A DNA stretch of 64,000 nucleotides from contig CAJTPD010000010.1 in NCBI GenBank assembly GCA_910578105.1, positions 1 through 64,000 of the forward strand. Reading direction: 5' to 3'. The position numbers and the translations under genes were made by a program. Source of the stretch: an uncultured Odoribacter sp. (GTDB lineage: Bacteria; Bacteroidota; Bacteroidia; Bacteroidales; Marinifilaceae). Below the pieces are notes generated by a model, which ran no database searches, was not told where the DNA came from, and was given only the letters and a program-made list of their open reading frames with translations. The stretch's first letter is position 1; the number at the start of each line of letters is the position of its first letter. Of the stretch, positions 35,973-44,019 are shown in pieces.

Positions 35973-37415
35973 ATGAAAAAAATATTACTTTGTTTATTAT
36001 CATTACACCTAATCACCGGGAATCTGTACGCCAGAGACAATACAAGAGTTTCTGCAATCTCTGACAACAAAATGCAATGGTGGCGGGATGCTAAACTGGG
36101 TTTATTCATTCACTGGGGACCCTATTGTCTATACGGAGGTGTATATAACGGTTTTCAGCAACGTCGCGGAGGGGCCGAATGGATTATGAATCGTTGTAAA
36201 ATACCATACAGGGAATACCGGGCCAAAGCCAGTACTTTCAATCCGGTCAACTTTAATGCCGAAAAAATCGTGTGCATGGCCAAAGATGCCGGCATGAAAT
36301 ACATCGTATTCACGACCAAACATCATGACGGTTTTGCCATGTTCAAAAGCAATGCCAGCCGCTTTAACATTGTAGATTACACCCCTTTCAAACGGGATAT
36401 TGTCGACGAATTGGCACAAGCTTGCCGGAAATATGATATGAAATTAGGACTTTATTATTCGCAAACTCAGGATTGGTGCAATCCGGGAGGTCTTACCATC
36501 CGGAAACTGATGAAAGAAGGATGGGCCAATCCGGACTCTCTGGAAATAGACGATTTTACCGCAAAACACGGAGGAGCTTGGGATGCTCAACAGCAAACCC
36601 GCACCTTTAACGACTATTTCTATAACATTGCTTTACCGCAAATCAAAGAACTTTTATCCCGGTACAGAGATGTTGCCGTTATGTGGTTTGATACCCCTGC
36701 TTCCATCAGTAAAAAACAAGCTGATGACGTCATGGCCGAATTATCCCGTTATCCGCACATCATCATCAATGACCGTCTGAAACGTCCGGACGTTTACGGT
36801 GATTACAAAACCCCTGAAGGCTTGATTCCTAAAAACAAGGATATTGAAGGTGTTGATTGGGAAACCTGTATGAACATCGGAAGTTCATGGGGATATAAAA
36901 GTTGGGAAAATCAATGGAAATCCTCTCTGCAAATTATCCGGAACCTGATTACCATTGCAGCCCGGGGCGGAAATTATCTGCTGAATGTAGGACCCGACCC
37001 ATTAGGCGTAATACCGGAAGAAGCCCAAGAACGGTTACGCGATTTAGGAAAATGGATGCAAAGCAACGGTGAAGCCATTTACGGCACTACCCGCAGTCAA
37101 TTAACTCCTGCATGGGGGGAATGTACCCGCAAAGATTTTCCTAAACACACAACTTATTACCTTTGTGTATTCCAATGGCCTGAAAACGGTATACTCCCTT
37201 TCGAATGCCCACACAAAGTAAAGAATGTATCCGTATTAACTACAGGAAAACCACTGAAATATACAATTCAGGACGGTCAGATGCGCATAAACATCAAAGA
37301 AATAACCCCCGATTCCGTCACTACTGTTATCAAAGTTGAATTAAAAACGAAATTAGCCCCCGTCAAATTAAGCTACAACGCCGATAAAAATTTTAAGGTA
37401 ACGGATGAAAATTAA
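35973..37415 (+). CDS. Alpha-L-fucosidase, GH29
   Basis: Secreted retaining fucosidase of 480 residues with a signal peptide (LLCLLSLHLITGNLYA). Characteristic pieces: KLGLFIHWGPYCLYGGVYNG near 33, TTKHHDGFAMF near 115, GLYYSQTQDW near 160 and the nucleophile Asp near 240 in AVMWFDTPAS. The C-terminal region has a beta-sandwich ending. It releases alpha-linked L-fucose, typical of mucin and blood-group glycans, and sits beside the GH109 enzyme and kinase. Confidence 0.93.
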   Translation: MKKILLCLLSLHLITGNLYARDNTRVSAISDNKMQWWRDAKLGLFIHWGPYCLYGGVYNGFQQRRGGAEWIMNRCKIPYREYRAKASTFNPVNFNAEKIVCMAKDAGMKYIVFTTKHHDGFAMFKSNASRFNIVDYTPFKRDIVDELAQACRKYDMKLGLYYSQTQDWCNPGGLTIRKLMKEGWANPDSLEIDDFTAKHGGAWDAQQQTRTFNDYFYNIALPQIKELLSRYRDVAVMWFDTPASISKKQADDVMAELSRYPHIIINDRLKRPDVYGDYKTPEGLIPKNKDIEGVDWETCMNIGSSWGYKSWENQWKSSLQIIRNLITIAARGGNYLLNVGPDPLGVIPEEAQERLRDLGKWMQSNGEAIYGTTRSQLTPAWGECTRKDFPKHTTYYLCVFQWPENGILPFECPHKVKNVSVLTTGKPLKYTIQDGQMRINIKEITPDSVTTVIKVELKTKLAPVKLSYNADKNFKVTDEN

Positions 37416-37506
37416 AATAGCAGGAATTAAAAGCATACTTTTACGCATCTTAATCAATCCAAGATAAATTTAACTTAAAAATGAATCCAAATATCAGGTT
37501 TCTTCA

Positions 37507-37514
37507 TATCTTTG
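37507..37514 (+). promoter_or_regulatory. -7 promoter element of tmRNA
   Basis: TATCTTTG (TAnnTTTG) lies 30 bases before the mature tmRNA 5' end. Confidence 0.55.
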
Positions 37515-37544
37515 CAGACCAACATACCCCGATGTTGAAAATTT

Positions 37545-37939
37545 GGGGCAGACCTGGATTTGACAGCATGAAGAATAGGTATGTAAGCATGTCGGGAGCA
37601 GTGAAACGGCCCGTAAATCCCGGACACAAAATTTTAATTGGCGAAAATAACTACGCTCTTGCTGCCTAATCTTTAGAAGATTACTGGCTTAATCGCTGCT
37701 CAAGGAAGCGGCGACGAGACATCCCGCCGGTGGTTCCACCTTATCCCGGCCGGCATACGGGGTGCAGTCAATGTAAGGTTAGTCTCAGCCCACCTTTGGC
37801 GAAAGGCGAAAATTCAAGAGGATAAGCGATGGCTTGGGTGCTTTTTTCCGGACCATCGTCGAAAAACAACAAAAAGCTAAGCATGTAGAAAGCATATGGA
37901 TTCCGTGTTTGGACCAGGGTTCGATTCCCTGCTGCTCCA
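37545..37939 (+). ncRNA. ssrA: tmRNA (transfer-messenger RNA)
   Basis: Rescues stalled ribosomes. The 5' end GGGGCAGACCTGGATTTGAC pairs with the 3' acceptor CTGCTCC (one G-U) and has the tRNA-like domain with T-arm CAGGGTTCGATTCCCTG. The resume codon begins an ORF at 37640-37669 coding GENNYALAA, the tag known from Bacteroidetes tmRNAs. CCA is not encoded. An intrinsic terminator lies about 70 bases downstream. The 3' end is a frequent integration site and an integrase remnant follows. Confidence 0.95.
37640..37669 (+). other. tmRNA tag-peptide reading frame
   Basis: Codons GGC GAA AAT AAC TAC GCT CTT GCT GCC TAA encode the degradation tag GENNYALAA, ending in the protease-recognised LAA. 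Confidence 0.9.
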
Positions 37940-38009
37940 CTGAATTACTGACTATTAAATAGTTACACTTTTAAAAGGTGACTATTTTACAGTAAAAATG
38001 AAATGAATT

Positions 38010-38037
38010 GGTGCACTTTTTGGTGCACCTTTTTTTA
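38010..38037 (+). terminator. Intrinsic terminator of tmRNA
   Basis: GGTGCAC and GTGCACC form a perfect seven-pair stem with a six-base loop, followed by T7. A third GGTGCAC copy lies 12 bases further on. Confidence 0.75.
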
Positions 38038-38113
38038 TTTTTTGGTGCACTTTTAAAAGGACACCAACTTTCCTTATAACAGACTGATTAAATGCACATT
38101 ACAAGCATTCAAA

Positions 38114-38335
38114 ATGATACCAAAAGTCAGTATTTATTATTTCCCATATACCTTTAAATTTACTTTAGACGATTTATATTTCTGCTACAAACAAGGTATT
38201 CCGGACGGGCAAACTTTTCTTGCAGTAATGAAAGACCGCCTTGATGTAATGGGTAAACTCGTAGGAACAGAATATTCCAAAGATACATACAGAAAATTCA
38301 AAGACGTATATAACCACACAATCAATTTTAGGTAA
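38114..38335 (+). pseudogene. Integrase fragment (SAM-like core-binding region)
   Basis: A 73-residue frame whose second half (DRLDVMGKLVGTEYSKDTYR, KFKDVYNH) matches the phage-integrase SAM-like core-binding domain of Bacteroidetes tyrosine recombinases. The Arm domain and the catalytic domain are missing. Its place behind the tmRNA 3' end suggests it is left over from an element once integrated at that site. Confidence 0.6.
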
Positions 38336-38450
38336 CTATATACATCCTTACAGCCCATTATAATAATTAAATATATAATAATCATATAATTAATAATGGA
38401 ATATATATAGTTTTGAGAGAATCGAATTTTAGGATAAAATTGATTTTAAA

Positions 38451-38477
38451 ATAAAACGACTAAAAAAGTCGTTTTAT
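38451..38477. terminator. Bidirectional intrinsic terminator
   Basis: AAAACGAC and GTCGTTTT form an eight-pair stem with loop TAAAAAA and A/T-rich flanks on both sides. It lies between the integrase fragment and the toxin gene and can serve both strands. Confidence 0.65.
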
Positions 38478-38550
38478 TTTTAATCTTTCGGATATTGATA
38501 TTTCAGAAATAAAAAATGGACTCCTGAATTTTGGGACTGGGAATACACTT

Positions 38551-38820
38551 TTATTGTTTGTAATGCCACCGCATGGAAAGAATCAAAACCTCAATGCCCT
38601 GCTCTGTTACTTTATAAACAATACGGTGTTCTGAATTGATTCGCCTTGACCATTTACCTGCCAAATCAAATTTCAGGCGTTCAGGTTTACCTATGCCAGT
38701 AAAAGGATGCTCTGCTATATCAGCTAAAAGCAACTCTATACGTTTCAAGATGGCTGTGTTGTTTACTTTCTTCCAATATTCCAGGTCCTCCAAGGATGCA
38801 GGCGAAAAGATCATTTCCAT
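38551..38820 (-). CDS. yoeB: YoeB/Txe-family toxin (RelE-like mRNA interferase)
   Basis: An 89-residue toxin expected to cleave mRNA on the ribosome. It has the family pattern SPASLEDLEYWKKVN, FTGIGKPERLKFDLAGKWSR, RINSEHRIVYKV and the C-terminal RWHY. It overlaps the antitoxin gene by 10 bp and is translated after it, the normal order for this family. The key late residues are present, so it may be active. Confidence 0.9.
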   Translation of the reverse strand: MEMIFSPASLEDLEYWKKVNNTAILKRIELLLADIAEHPFTGIGKPERLKFDLAGKWSRRINSEHRIVYKVTEQGIEVLILSMRWHYKQ

Positions 38821-39071
38821 AAATCTTCCAGTTTGATTTTCTTGCCTTTACCCTCCTCTATGTCTTTTTCTGCCTGTTTGATGCGCTCTACCATAACAGG
38901 GGAAGAAGTCAAATATTCCGTTTCCCTTATGGCATTGTATTCGTCCAATGAAATAATTACGACACTTTCTTTTCCTGAACGATGAACTACCAAAGGTTCA
39001 CAGTCAGAAATCACAGCATCCAAGTAGTCTTTCATATTGTTGCGTAATTCTGAATAATTAGTTGTTTTCAT
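38811..39071 (-). CDS. yefM: YefM/Axe-family antitoxin
   Basis: An 86-residue antitoxin: N-terminal Phd/YefM DNA-binding fold (NYSELRNNMKDYLDAVISDC, then VVHRSGKESVVIISLDEYNA) and an acidic, flexible C-terminus that would bind the toxin. It is first in the operon with the toxin. The promoter at 39087-39103 carries a TGTACA motif, as in YefM operators. Confidence 0.9.
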   Translation of the reverse strand: MKTTNYSELRNNMKDYLDAVISDCEPLVVHRSGKESVVIISLDEYNAIRETEYLTSSPVMVERIKQAEKDIEEGKGKKIKLEDLWK

Positions 39072-39432
39072 AGCTCCTGCTCTTTATGTACAAAAATACG
39101 TACTTATTCCCAGATACGCAAGAGAAGTACCTAACAAAATGAGTTAATTAACACTTATGTGTTTGAATTTGAGTTGGTGGAAAAATCACAAAATCTGACT
39201 TGTATATACCTTTTGGAAATTTCTCACCAACCTAAATACAGCAGATACATATATACCTTAGCTGAAAAAATACCCCCTCCCCTTTAATCTGAATACATCT
39301 GTTTGATTTCAGGTGTATATGGCGTGCAAATGCTTAGACCAACTGTAATGTCCCCCTGCAGTAGTTGAGAAGAAAGCGAAATACAAACGGTTTTCTTCCA
39401 TCAATAAAACACAAAACCCAAAATTTAAAACC
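39072..39432. other. Intergenic region between the antitoxin and a hypothetical gene
   Basis: 361 bp with no convincing gene. The first 30 bases hold the antitoxin promoter and operator. The rest is AT-rich with no recognised element. Confidence 0.5.
39087..39103 (-). promoter_or_regulatory. Promoter with TGTACA operator of the toxin-antitoxin operon
   Basis: On the minus strand TATTTTTG (complement of 39091-39098) matches TAnnTTTG, and it overlaps the palindrome TGTACA (39087-39092) and a second GTAC core (ACGTAC, 39098-39103). YefM-type antitoxins bind TGTACA palindromes, so autorepression is likely. Confidence 0.6.
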
Positions 39433-39881
39433 ATGTCATTAAAATTGAACATTTTAGCAGAAAACACCAAAGAACTACCAAAACCAAAAAATGTACGTTC
39501 CATTAATGTCGATACGATTGCGGAAAAGTACGCATATCAAGCCAACGAGAAAGGCGTATCAGGATTGAGTAACTTTTTCAATTACTTTATTACAGATGAA
39601 TGGGTGGAGATAGAAAAGCCAAATAAAGAACGCCTGCCAGAAAACAAAAGGTATTACTTAGGCTTGATTACCATACTTTTTGACAAGCAGACAGGAGAAC
39701 CCGTTAAGAAAGGAGGTATCAGCCTGAACAAATTGGTACAGCCCTATCCTGCCTATGACGGAGAGGGTATTAAACAGATAAAGCATTCAGTATGGGTACA
39801 CCATCGCTTTATGGGCTAAGCAGTGAAAAGTTACAGGAAAAAGAGGTTGCCTATTTTGAAGCGGTGGAGATGGAAGAGTAA
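39433..39881 (+). pseudogene. Hypothetical mobile-element protein, frameshifted near its end
   Basis: The main frame codes 128 residues (NILAENTKELPKPKNVRSIN to WVHHRFMG) ending in a stop at 39819. If one T is added before that stop, the reading continues LSSEKLQEKEVAYFEAVEME to a stop at 39881, with good protein-like composition. This points to a one-base deletion near 39816. I do not recognise the family. It lies among integrase and transposase remnants, so a mobile-element origin is likely. Confidence 0.55.
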
Positions 39882-39943
39882 CGGAACAAGTACAGGAAGG
39901 AGAGTTATCATGCTCTCCTTCTTATTTATTTTTATGTGTGTAG

Positions 39944-40108
39944 CAGAGGTCAGACAGGACAGCACTGGCACAGGACGGCACTTTCGCTCCCCAGGTTGTA
40001 CGCAAACGCGAGAAGATCCTTGCGGACAGAATCATAGGCCTGTACGCCATCGGCAACAGCACAAGAGAGATAAGCGACATCCTGGAGGAGCAGTTCGGCA
40101 ACCGCATA
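39944..40108 (+). pseudogene. IS256-family transposase fragment interrupted by the prophage
   Basis: In one frame between a TAG at 39941 and base 40108 the sequence reads ALAQDGTFAPQVVRKREKIL, then ADRIIGLYAIGNSTREISDI and EEQFGNRI. This matches the N-terminal third of IS256-family (mutator-type) transposases. The similarity stops exactly at the codon before the TG that opens the prophage end. The true N-terminus is missing, so the gene was already damaged or is a partial copy. The rest should lie at the prophage right end, outside the window. Confidence 0.8.
40104..40108. other. Candidate 5-bp target duplication of the prophage
   Basis: GCATA directly precedes the presumed phage terminus. 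Mu-like phages duplicate 5 bp on insertion; the second copy would be at the right end, outside the window. Confidence 0.35.
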
Positions 40109-40117
40109 TGAGGGGGG

Positions 40118-40226
40118 CAAAACGAAAAGTATAAATACCGCTTTTACAGAAAGTCCCCGGAATGCCTTAAAATAAAGGGGATTCCGAATATTGAGAAAAA
40201 GAGGGCGACAAAACGAAAAGTATAAA
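40118..40226 (+). repeat. Phage left-end direct repeats (likely MuA binding sites)
   Basis: Two perfect 18-bp copies of CAAAACGAAAAGTATAAA lie at 40118-40135 and 40209-40226, 91 bp apart and 9 bp in from the terminal TG. Mu carries such transposase sites at its ends. Between them is a loose inverted repeat CGGAAT/ATTCCG (40158-40197). Confidence 0.75.
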
Positions 40227-40345
40227 AAGGTATAAGTTTGGTATAATTTTCTCTTCTCATTACATGGCGTTATTGCCTGATAGGTATAATTCCAACAGTT
40301 TAAATGGAGATTAAATGGGCATTAATCTGTATTGTATGAATAAGT

Positions 40346-41134
40346 TTATAACGCCCTGATGTTTGCTATTACACGGTATATCTCCAAGATGTCAGCCTTG
40401 CGGATTTTAAAGTCGTGGTAGTTGGGGCTGGAGCAAATAATATAGTCGGAATCGTCCGCCCTATTGATGTACTTTATCATCCTGTCCTCGGTGGTCACAA
40501 TCATGTAAACCTTGCCTGTTTCAATGTATTCCCAGTTGTATGAGTCCAGTTTCCGGATGCCTACCAAATCACCGGAATGGATTTCAGGCTCCATACTAAC
40601 CCCTATCACCGGCAGGATCGCATCGCACCGCCGGAAGATTTCCATATCAATATAGCCATCAGGCTCCACCGCCCCCTCGCTGTATGTAAGAACTCCTAAC
40701 GGACCAGCAGAGACTGGAATATCATAAAACGGTACAGCAAAAGATGATGTTTTTGATGAGTTTATTTGAATAGGTGTATATTTAGGTGTATATTCAGGTG
40801 TATATTTTTTTTCCCCATCAGTTTTAGAAGAGCAATTTTGAGAGGACGGGTACGCATCCGGATACGCATTTAGATACGCATTTTCCTCTACCTCCGGGTT
40901 ACCATTCTTTCCATACAACATTTCGCCTTTTCCTGTGAGCAACCAATTGGCATTTATATTACCAAATGTTTGAATTATGCTGTTTAGTATTTTATAGCTT
41001 GGTTCTCTTTGTTCATTGATAATCCTACCAATAGTAACATCATTACTGAGTCCTATTGCCTGTGAAAAGGTTCGTTTATTATATCCGAGAGCCTTGATTA
41101 TCAATCTTACTCTATCCGAAATAGTATCTCCCAT
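40346..41134 (-). CDS. Phage repressor, HTH plus S24 (LexA/CI-like) peptidase domain
   Basis: A 262-residue lysogeny repressor. The N-terminal HTH (YNKRTFSQAIGLSNDVTIGR, then IINEQREPSYKILNSII) binds operators; the C-terminal S24 domain (AVPFYDIPVSAG to the end) has the catalytic Ser in VIGVSMEPEIHSGDLVG and the Lys in MIKYINR, so it may self-cleave during host damage. The linker holds short tandem repeats (KYTPEYTPKYTP and NAYPDAYP) from DNA repeats. It is transcribed away from the early genes and a copy of its likely operator lies inside its own coding sequence. Confidence 0.9.
   Translation of the reverse strand: MGDTISDRVRLIIKALGYNKRTFSQAIGLSNDVTIGRIINEQREPSYKILNSIIQTFGNINANWLLTGKGEMLYGKNGNPEVEENAYLNAYPDAYPSSQNCSSKTDGEKKYTPEYTPKYTPIQINSSKTSSFAVPFYDIPVSAGPLGVLTYSEGAVEPDGYIDMEIFRRCDAILPVIGVSMEPEIHSGDLVGIRKLDSYNWEYIETGKVYMIVTTEDRMIKYINRADDSDYIICSSPNYHDFKIRKADILEIYRVIANIRAL
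40957..40979. promoter_or_regulatory. Internal operator-like copy within the repressor gene
   Basis: A 23-base copy, one mismatch from the promoter-region site at 41141-41163, with core ATTACCAAATGTTTG. It lies about 180 bp from that site, inside the repressor coding sequence. Confidence 0.45.
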
Positions 41135-41140
41135 AAAAAT

Positions 41141-41163
41141 ATATTACCAAATGTTTGGATTAT
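41141..41163. promoter_or_regulatory. Operator overlapping the early promoter
   Basis: Core CCAAA-TG-TTTGG is an inverted repeat. The site covers the -33 TTG of the early promoter, so a bound repressor would block it. Confidence 0.6.
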
Positions 41164-41186
41164 ATATAACCAATAGTTTATATTTG
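41155..41186 (+). promoter_or_regulatory. Early lytic promoter
   Basis: TTG at 41155-41157 and TATATTTG at 41179-41186 (21-base spacing) match the -33/-7 pattern; the first early gene starts 35 bases downstream. The operator overlaps the -33 part. Confidence 0.65.
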
Positions 41187-41220
41187 TGTCGAATTAGTAA
41201 CACAAATCTACGAATAAGAA

Positions 41221-41409
41221 ATGGAAGCACAAGAGATTCATTCAAAATTACGTCCGAAAGATTATCAGTTGATAGCTGAGAAACTGGAAGGCTTGTATAC
41301 AGAACGGACAGTTCGCGCCCAATTAAAAGGAGAACGGACACTAAAAGAACCGGTAAAGAATGCCGCTCTGGAACTGATCGCCATGAGAGAAGAATATGTT
41401 AATACTTAA
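41221..41409 (+). CDS. Small early protein, Ner/Cro-like candidate
   Basis: A 62-residue protein directly after the early promoter (EIHSKLRPKDYQLIAEKLEG, then LYTERTVRAQLKGERTLKEP). It is helical and basic in the right places for a DNA-binding fold, and sits where Mu has ner, the lytic-mode regulator that represses the repressor and early promoters. The family is not certain; the role is inferred from position and size. Confidence 0.6.
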   Translation: MEAQEIHSKLRPKDYQLIAEKLEGLYTERTVRAQLKGERTLKEPVKNAALELIAMREEYVNT

Positions 41410-41419
41410 AATTGAAATT

Positions 41420-41614
41420 ATGCTGACAAAAACAATTACCCCCATTATAAGAAAAACCCCGGTTTTAGAAGGTGAAAATACAATTTACATAGAAACCCTG
41501 GCAGGAACCCTCGTAGAATATCGGTTATTTGGCATCCTTCTTTATAAAAAACAACTCTTTACTCCGGCTTGTTATGGAATAAAGAGTTGGGAAGATTACC
41601 AGTTCCGAATTTGA
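41420..41614 (+). CDS. Small early hypothetical protein
   Basis: 64 residues from the ATG at 41420 (MLTKTITPIIRKTPVLEGEN). An ATG 24 bp earlier overlaps the previous gene and is less likely. Its last 19 bp overlap the end of the small gene on the opposite strand. No family recognised. Confidence 0.5.
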   Translation: MLTKTITPIIRKTPVLEGENTIYIETLAGTLVEYRLFGILLYKKQLFTPACYGIKSWEDYQFRI

Positions 41615-41769
41615 GTAATGATTTTTTCAGCCTCCCGCCGGAGTTCATCCACATAAGATTGGACGGAAGCAGACCGGAAACGCCCATTGATTTTATCTTC
41701 CAATTTCTCCAACCTTTTCAAAATGACTACCTGCTGGGCAATGAGCAGTTTTAAATTTTCATCATTCAT
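41596..41769 (-). CDS. Small coiled-coil protein on the strand opposite to muA
   Basis: A 57-residue frame on the minus strand: MNDENLKLLIAQQVVILKRL, then EKLEDKINGRFRSASV and DELRREAEKIITQIRNW. The leucine/isoleucine heptads suggest a coiled coil. A TAnnTTTG element lies 30 bases upstream. It overlaps the end of the early gene on the other strand by 19 bp and starts next to the muA leader. The composition and promoter make it a real gene candidate, with no recognised family. Confidence 0.6.
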   Translation of the reverse strand: MNDENLKLLIAQQVVILKRLEKLEDKINGRFRSASVQSYVDELRREAEKIITQIRNW

Positions 41770-41799
41770 GATGTTTATGTTTTGAAGTTAGACAATTCA

Positions 41800-41807
41800 C
41801 AAATGTA
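41800..41807 (-). promoter_or_regulatory. -7 promoter element of the small minus-strand gene
   Basis: TACATTTG on the minus strand matches TAnnTTTG; it sits within the inverted repeat AAATGT-AA-ACATTT (41801-41814), a possible operator. Confidence 0.45.
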
Positions 41808-41814
41808 AACATTT

Positions 41815-41855
41815 TTCCTGAACGGTTATTCCGGGGTTCGATTCCCCGGCAGGAA
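41815..41855 (+). promoter_or_regulatory. tRNA top-half-like minihelix in the muA leader
   Basis: CCGGGG (41831-41836) and CCCCGG (41844-41849) close a seven-base loop TTCGATT, identical to a tRNA T-loop. Directly stacked on it, TTCCTG (41815-41820) pairs with CAGGAA (41850-41855). The result is 12 pairs, the size of a tRNA acceptor/T-arm half, with ten bases in place of the D and anticodon arms. It ends 17 bases before the muA start codon. It may be a regulatory mimic or a tRNA scar; both are inference. Confidence 0.6.
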
Positions 41856-41872
41856 CTAAAAGAAAGAAGTTA

Positions 41873-44014
41873 ATGCCTTGTATTAGTGAAAATATTATTT
41901 GTGTAACTGTCCCGGAATTGGAAAAATGCGGGGTATCTAAAAGAACACTTTTAGATGGCTTACTGCGCCAACGTCAAGGTTTGGTACATTGCTGGGAACA
42001 CCACAAGATCGGGAATACGGTCTATATTCACTATGAGGGTTTGAAAGATAAATACAAGGCATTAATCCGGAAAGAAATCTGCAACGGTCTGGAGGTGGAA
42101 GAATGGCTGAAATACGCCACCATACACTCCTACCTTCCCCCGGTGATTCAGTCGGAGAAAGACACCCTTTCCGGGTATGTGATTACCCGTGAACGTCTCA
42201 ATGCCGCAACCGGGGAACTTTACCAGGAAATGCGTACAGGATTGCCGGATGAATATGTCAGTCTGTTGTTGTATCAAAGCCGATGGTACCGGCTGATGGG
42301 AAAAGATGTTTACGACTACCATAAACAGGAGTTGAAAAAACTGGGCATTTCCGGAATGGCAGCCTACCGGGACATTTGCATCCGGATTGCCAACAGCCCG
42401 GCGGGCATGTTTACGGAGGGTGCCCGGTTGCCAAAGAATGCCGCCTCCTGTTATCGTAACCAGGTGGCATACGAAAAAGACGGCATCCTGTCGCTCATCA
42501 GCGGCAAGTATGGAAATATCTGCACGCAAAAAGTAGGCGACGAACAATTGCAGGTTTTGATTGATTTGTACAGCGATGCCCGTAAACCCGACTATCACCG
42601 GGTGACAGGTTGGTATAATGATGCCGTTGTCCGCATGGGTTGGACAACCAAAGGCGGCAAACCCGCCACTATTAGCGAAAGCTGTGTAAAGTTCAATCTA
42701 AAAATACCAGAAGCACAACAGGTGTGGTATTTGGCACGTCATGGTTATGAAGCCTGGAAGAATGTTTTTGGATACACCATACTCCGGTTCCGCCCGTCGA
42801 TGCGTGATGCGGTGTGGTGCGGGGACGGTACGAAAGTAAACCTGTATTACCGGACACCGGAAGGAATGGCGGCAAAATTGAACGTTTATGCCATTGTGGA
42901 CGGGTATTCCGGTTATTGGTTGGGCTGGGATATTTGCGAAAAGGAAGATTCGGGAAGCATTCAACGGGCTTTCCGGATGGCCCTTCAACGCTCCGGTTAT
43001 GTGCTGCCGTTCCAGATGCAATATGACGGTGACAGTTCAAATAACTATTACAAACGGCTGGACACCCTGCATTTTCCCGCTATGCCGAATAACGGACAGA
43101 GCAAGATAATAGAAAGGTGCTTCAAGACATTGCAGGAGGGTTTTATGAGGTCGGCGGACGAATTTACCGGAATGAACATCACTGCCACCTCCATCAACAG
43201 CAAGGTCAATAAAGACTTCATTGAAAAACTGCAAAAGAGCGACCGTCTGAAAAACAAGAAAGAAACCATCCGAATGCAGGAATATTTCTTTCACCTGATG
43301 AATAATACCCCCGGAACGGACGGAAAGACACCCAAAGAAAAATATTTCGAGAGCACTAATAAGGAGATTTCTCCGGTTACGACCTGGGACTGGCTAAACC
43401 TTTTTTGGGAATGGAACGAACGTCCGACTACTTACACGAAAGATGGACTGGTCTGGACCGAAGGAAAGGTAAAAAAGTATTACGAGGTCATCAAAGATTA
43501 CGAATTTGATTTCCGAGACGATGAGATTCCCGGCATCTATACGCCCGATGTGGACTTTGCGTGCAAATATATCCGGCAGGAGTTTTGGGTACGGTTTGAT
43601 CCAACAGACCGCCGGCGGATAGCCTTGTACAAAGAAGAAGCGGACGGCAGCCGCCGGTTTGTTGCCTGGGCGATCGAACGGGAAAGGATGGCTTATGCCG
43701 TACAGGACTACCGGGAGAATGAACGGGAGGAAATCAACAAGCGGCTGGAGATTAAGAAAGAACAAAAACGCCAGGCAATTACCCGCCGTCAGGCTGCCGC
43801 CGATTTCGGCGATTCGGAAGAGGTGCTGAAACTGGGCTACAGATGGTTTGACAAAGAAACTCTTCATCGGGCGGAAACGGACATGTATTGCGATGGTATC
43901 GAAGAACCGGAGGAAGCCGTTGCCGCTTCCGATGCTCCGGTAGAAGATAGGAAAGCCTATCTGCGCAGGAAACGTGATGCAATGAGTAAAATATTAACCG
44001 ATAGTAATGAATAA
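41873..44014 (+). CDS. muA: Mu-like transposase MuA
   Basis: DDE transposase that inserts and replicates the phage by transposition, 713 residues. An N-terminal DNA-binding region (VSKRTLLDGLLRQRQGLV) is followed by the RNase H-like core: Asp318 in WCGDGT, Asp385 in QYDGD and Glu414 in KIIERCF, a complete DDE triad. The C-terminal part is rich in charged helices (EIKKEQKRQAITRRQAA-like) as in MuA. The end repeats at 40118-40226 are its likely binding sites. MuB follows 5 bp later. Confidence 0.95.
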   Translation: MPCISENIICVTVPELEKCGVSKRTLLDGLLRQRQGLVHCWEHHKIGNTVYIHYEGLKDKYKALIRKEICNGLEVEEWLKYATIHSYLPPVIQSEKDTLSGYVITRERLNAATGELYQEMRTGLPDEYVSLLLYQSRWYRLMGKDVYDYHKQELKKLGISGMAAYRDICIRIANSPAGMFTEGARLPKNAASCYRNQVAYEKDGILSLISGKYGNICTQKVGDEQLQVLIDLYSDARKPDYHRVTGWYNDAVVRMGWTTKGGKPATISESCVKFNLKIPEAQQVWYLARHGYEAWKNVFGYTILRFRPSMRDAVWCGDGTKVNLYYRTPEGMAAKLNVYAIVDGYSGYWLGWDICEKEDSGSIQRAFRMALQRSGYVLPFQMQYDGDSSNNYYKRLDTLHFPAMPNNGQSKIIERCFKTLQEGFMRSADEFTGMNITATSINSKVNKDFIEKLQKSDRLKNKKETIRMQEYFFHLMNNTPGTDGKTPKEKYFESTNKEISPVTTWDWLNLFWEWNERPTTYTKDGLVWTEGKVKKYYEVIKDYEFDFRDDEIPGIYTPDVDFACKYIRQEFWVRFDPTDRRRIALYKEEADGSRRFVAWAIERERMAYAVQDYRENEREEINKRLEIKKEQKRQAITRRQAAADFGDSEEVLKLGYRWFDKETLHRAETDMYCDGIEEPEEAVAASDAPVEDRKAYLRRKRDAMSKILTDSNE

Positions 44015-44019
44015 GTATT

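Noticed and set aside
37481..37669. A 62-codon frame at the 5' end of tmRNA
   Set aside because: It runs through the tmRNA 5' domain and ends with the tag peptide; only the tag portion is translated.
41831..41855. A complete tRNA gene before muA
   Set aside because: T-arm and acceptor 3' strand are present, but the D and anticodon arms are replaced by ten bases, so it cannot be a working tRNA.
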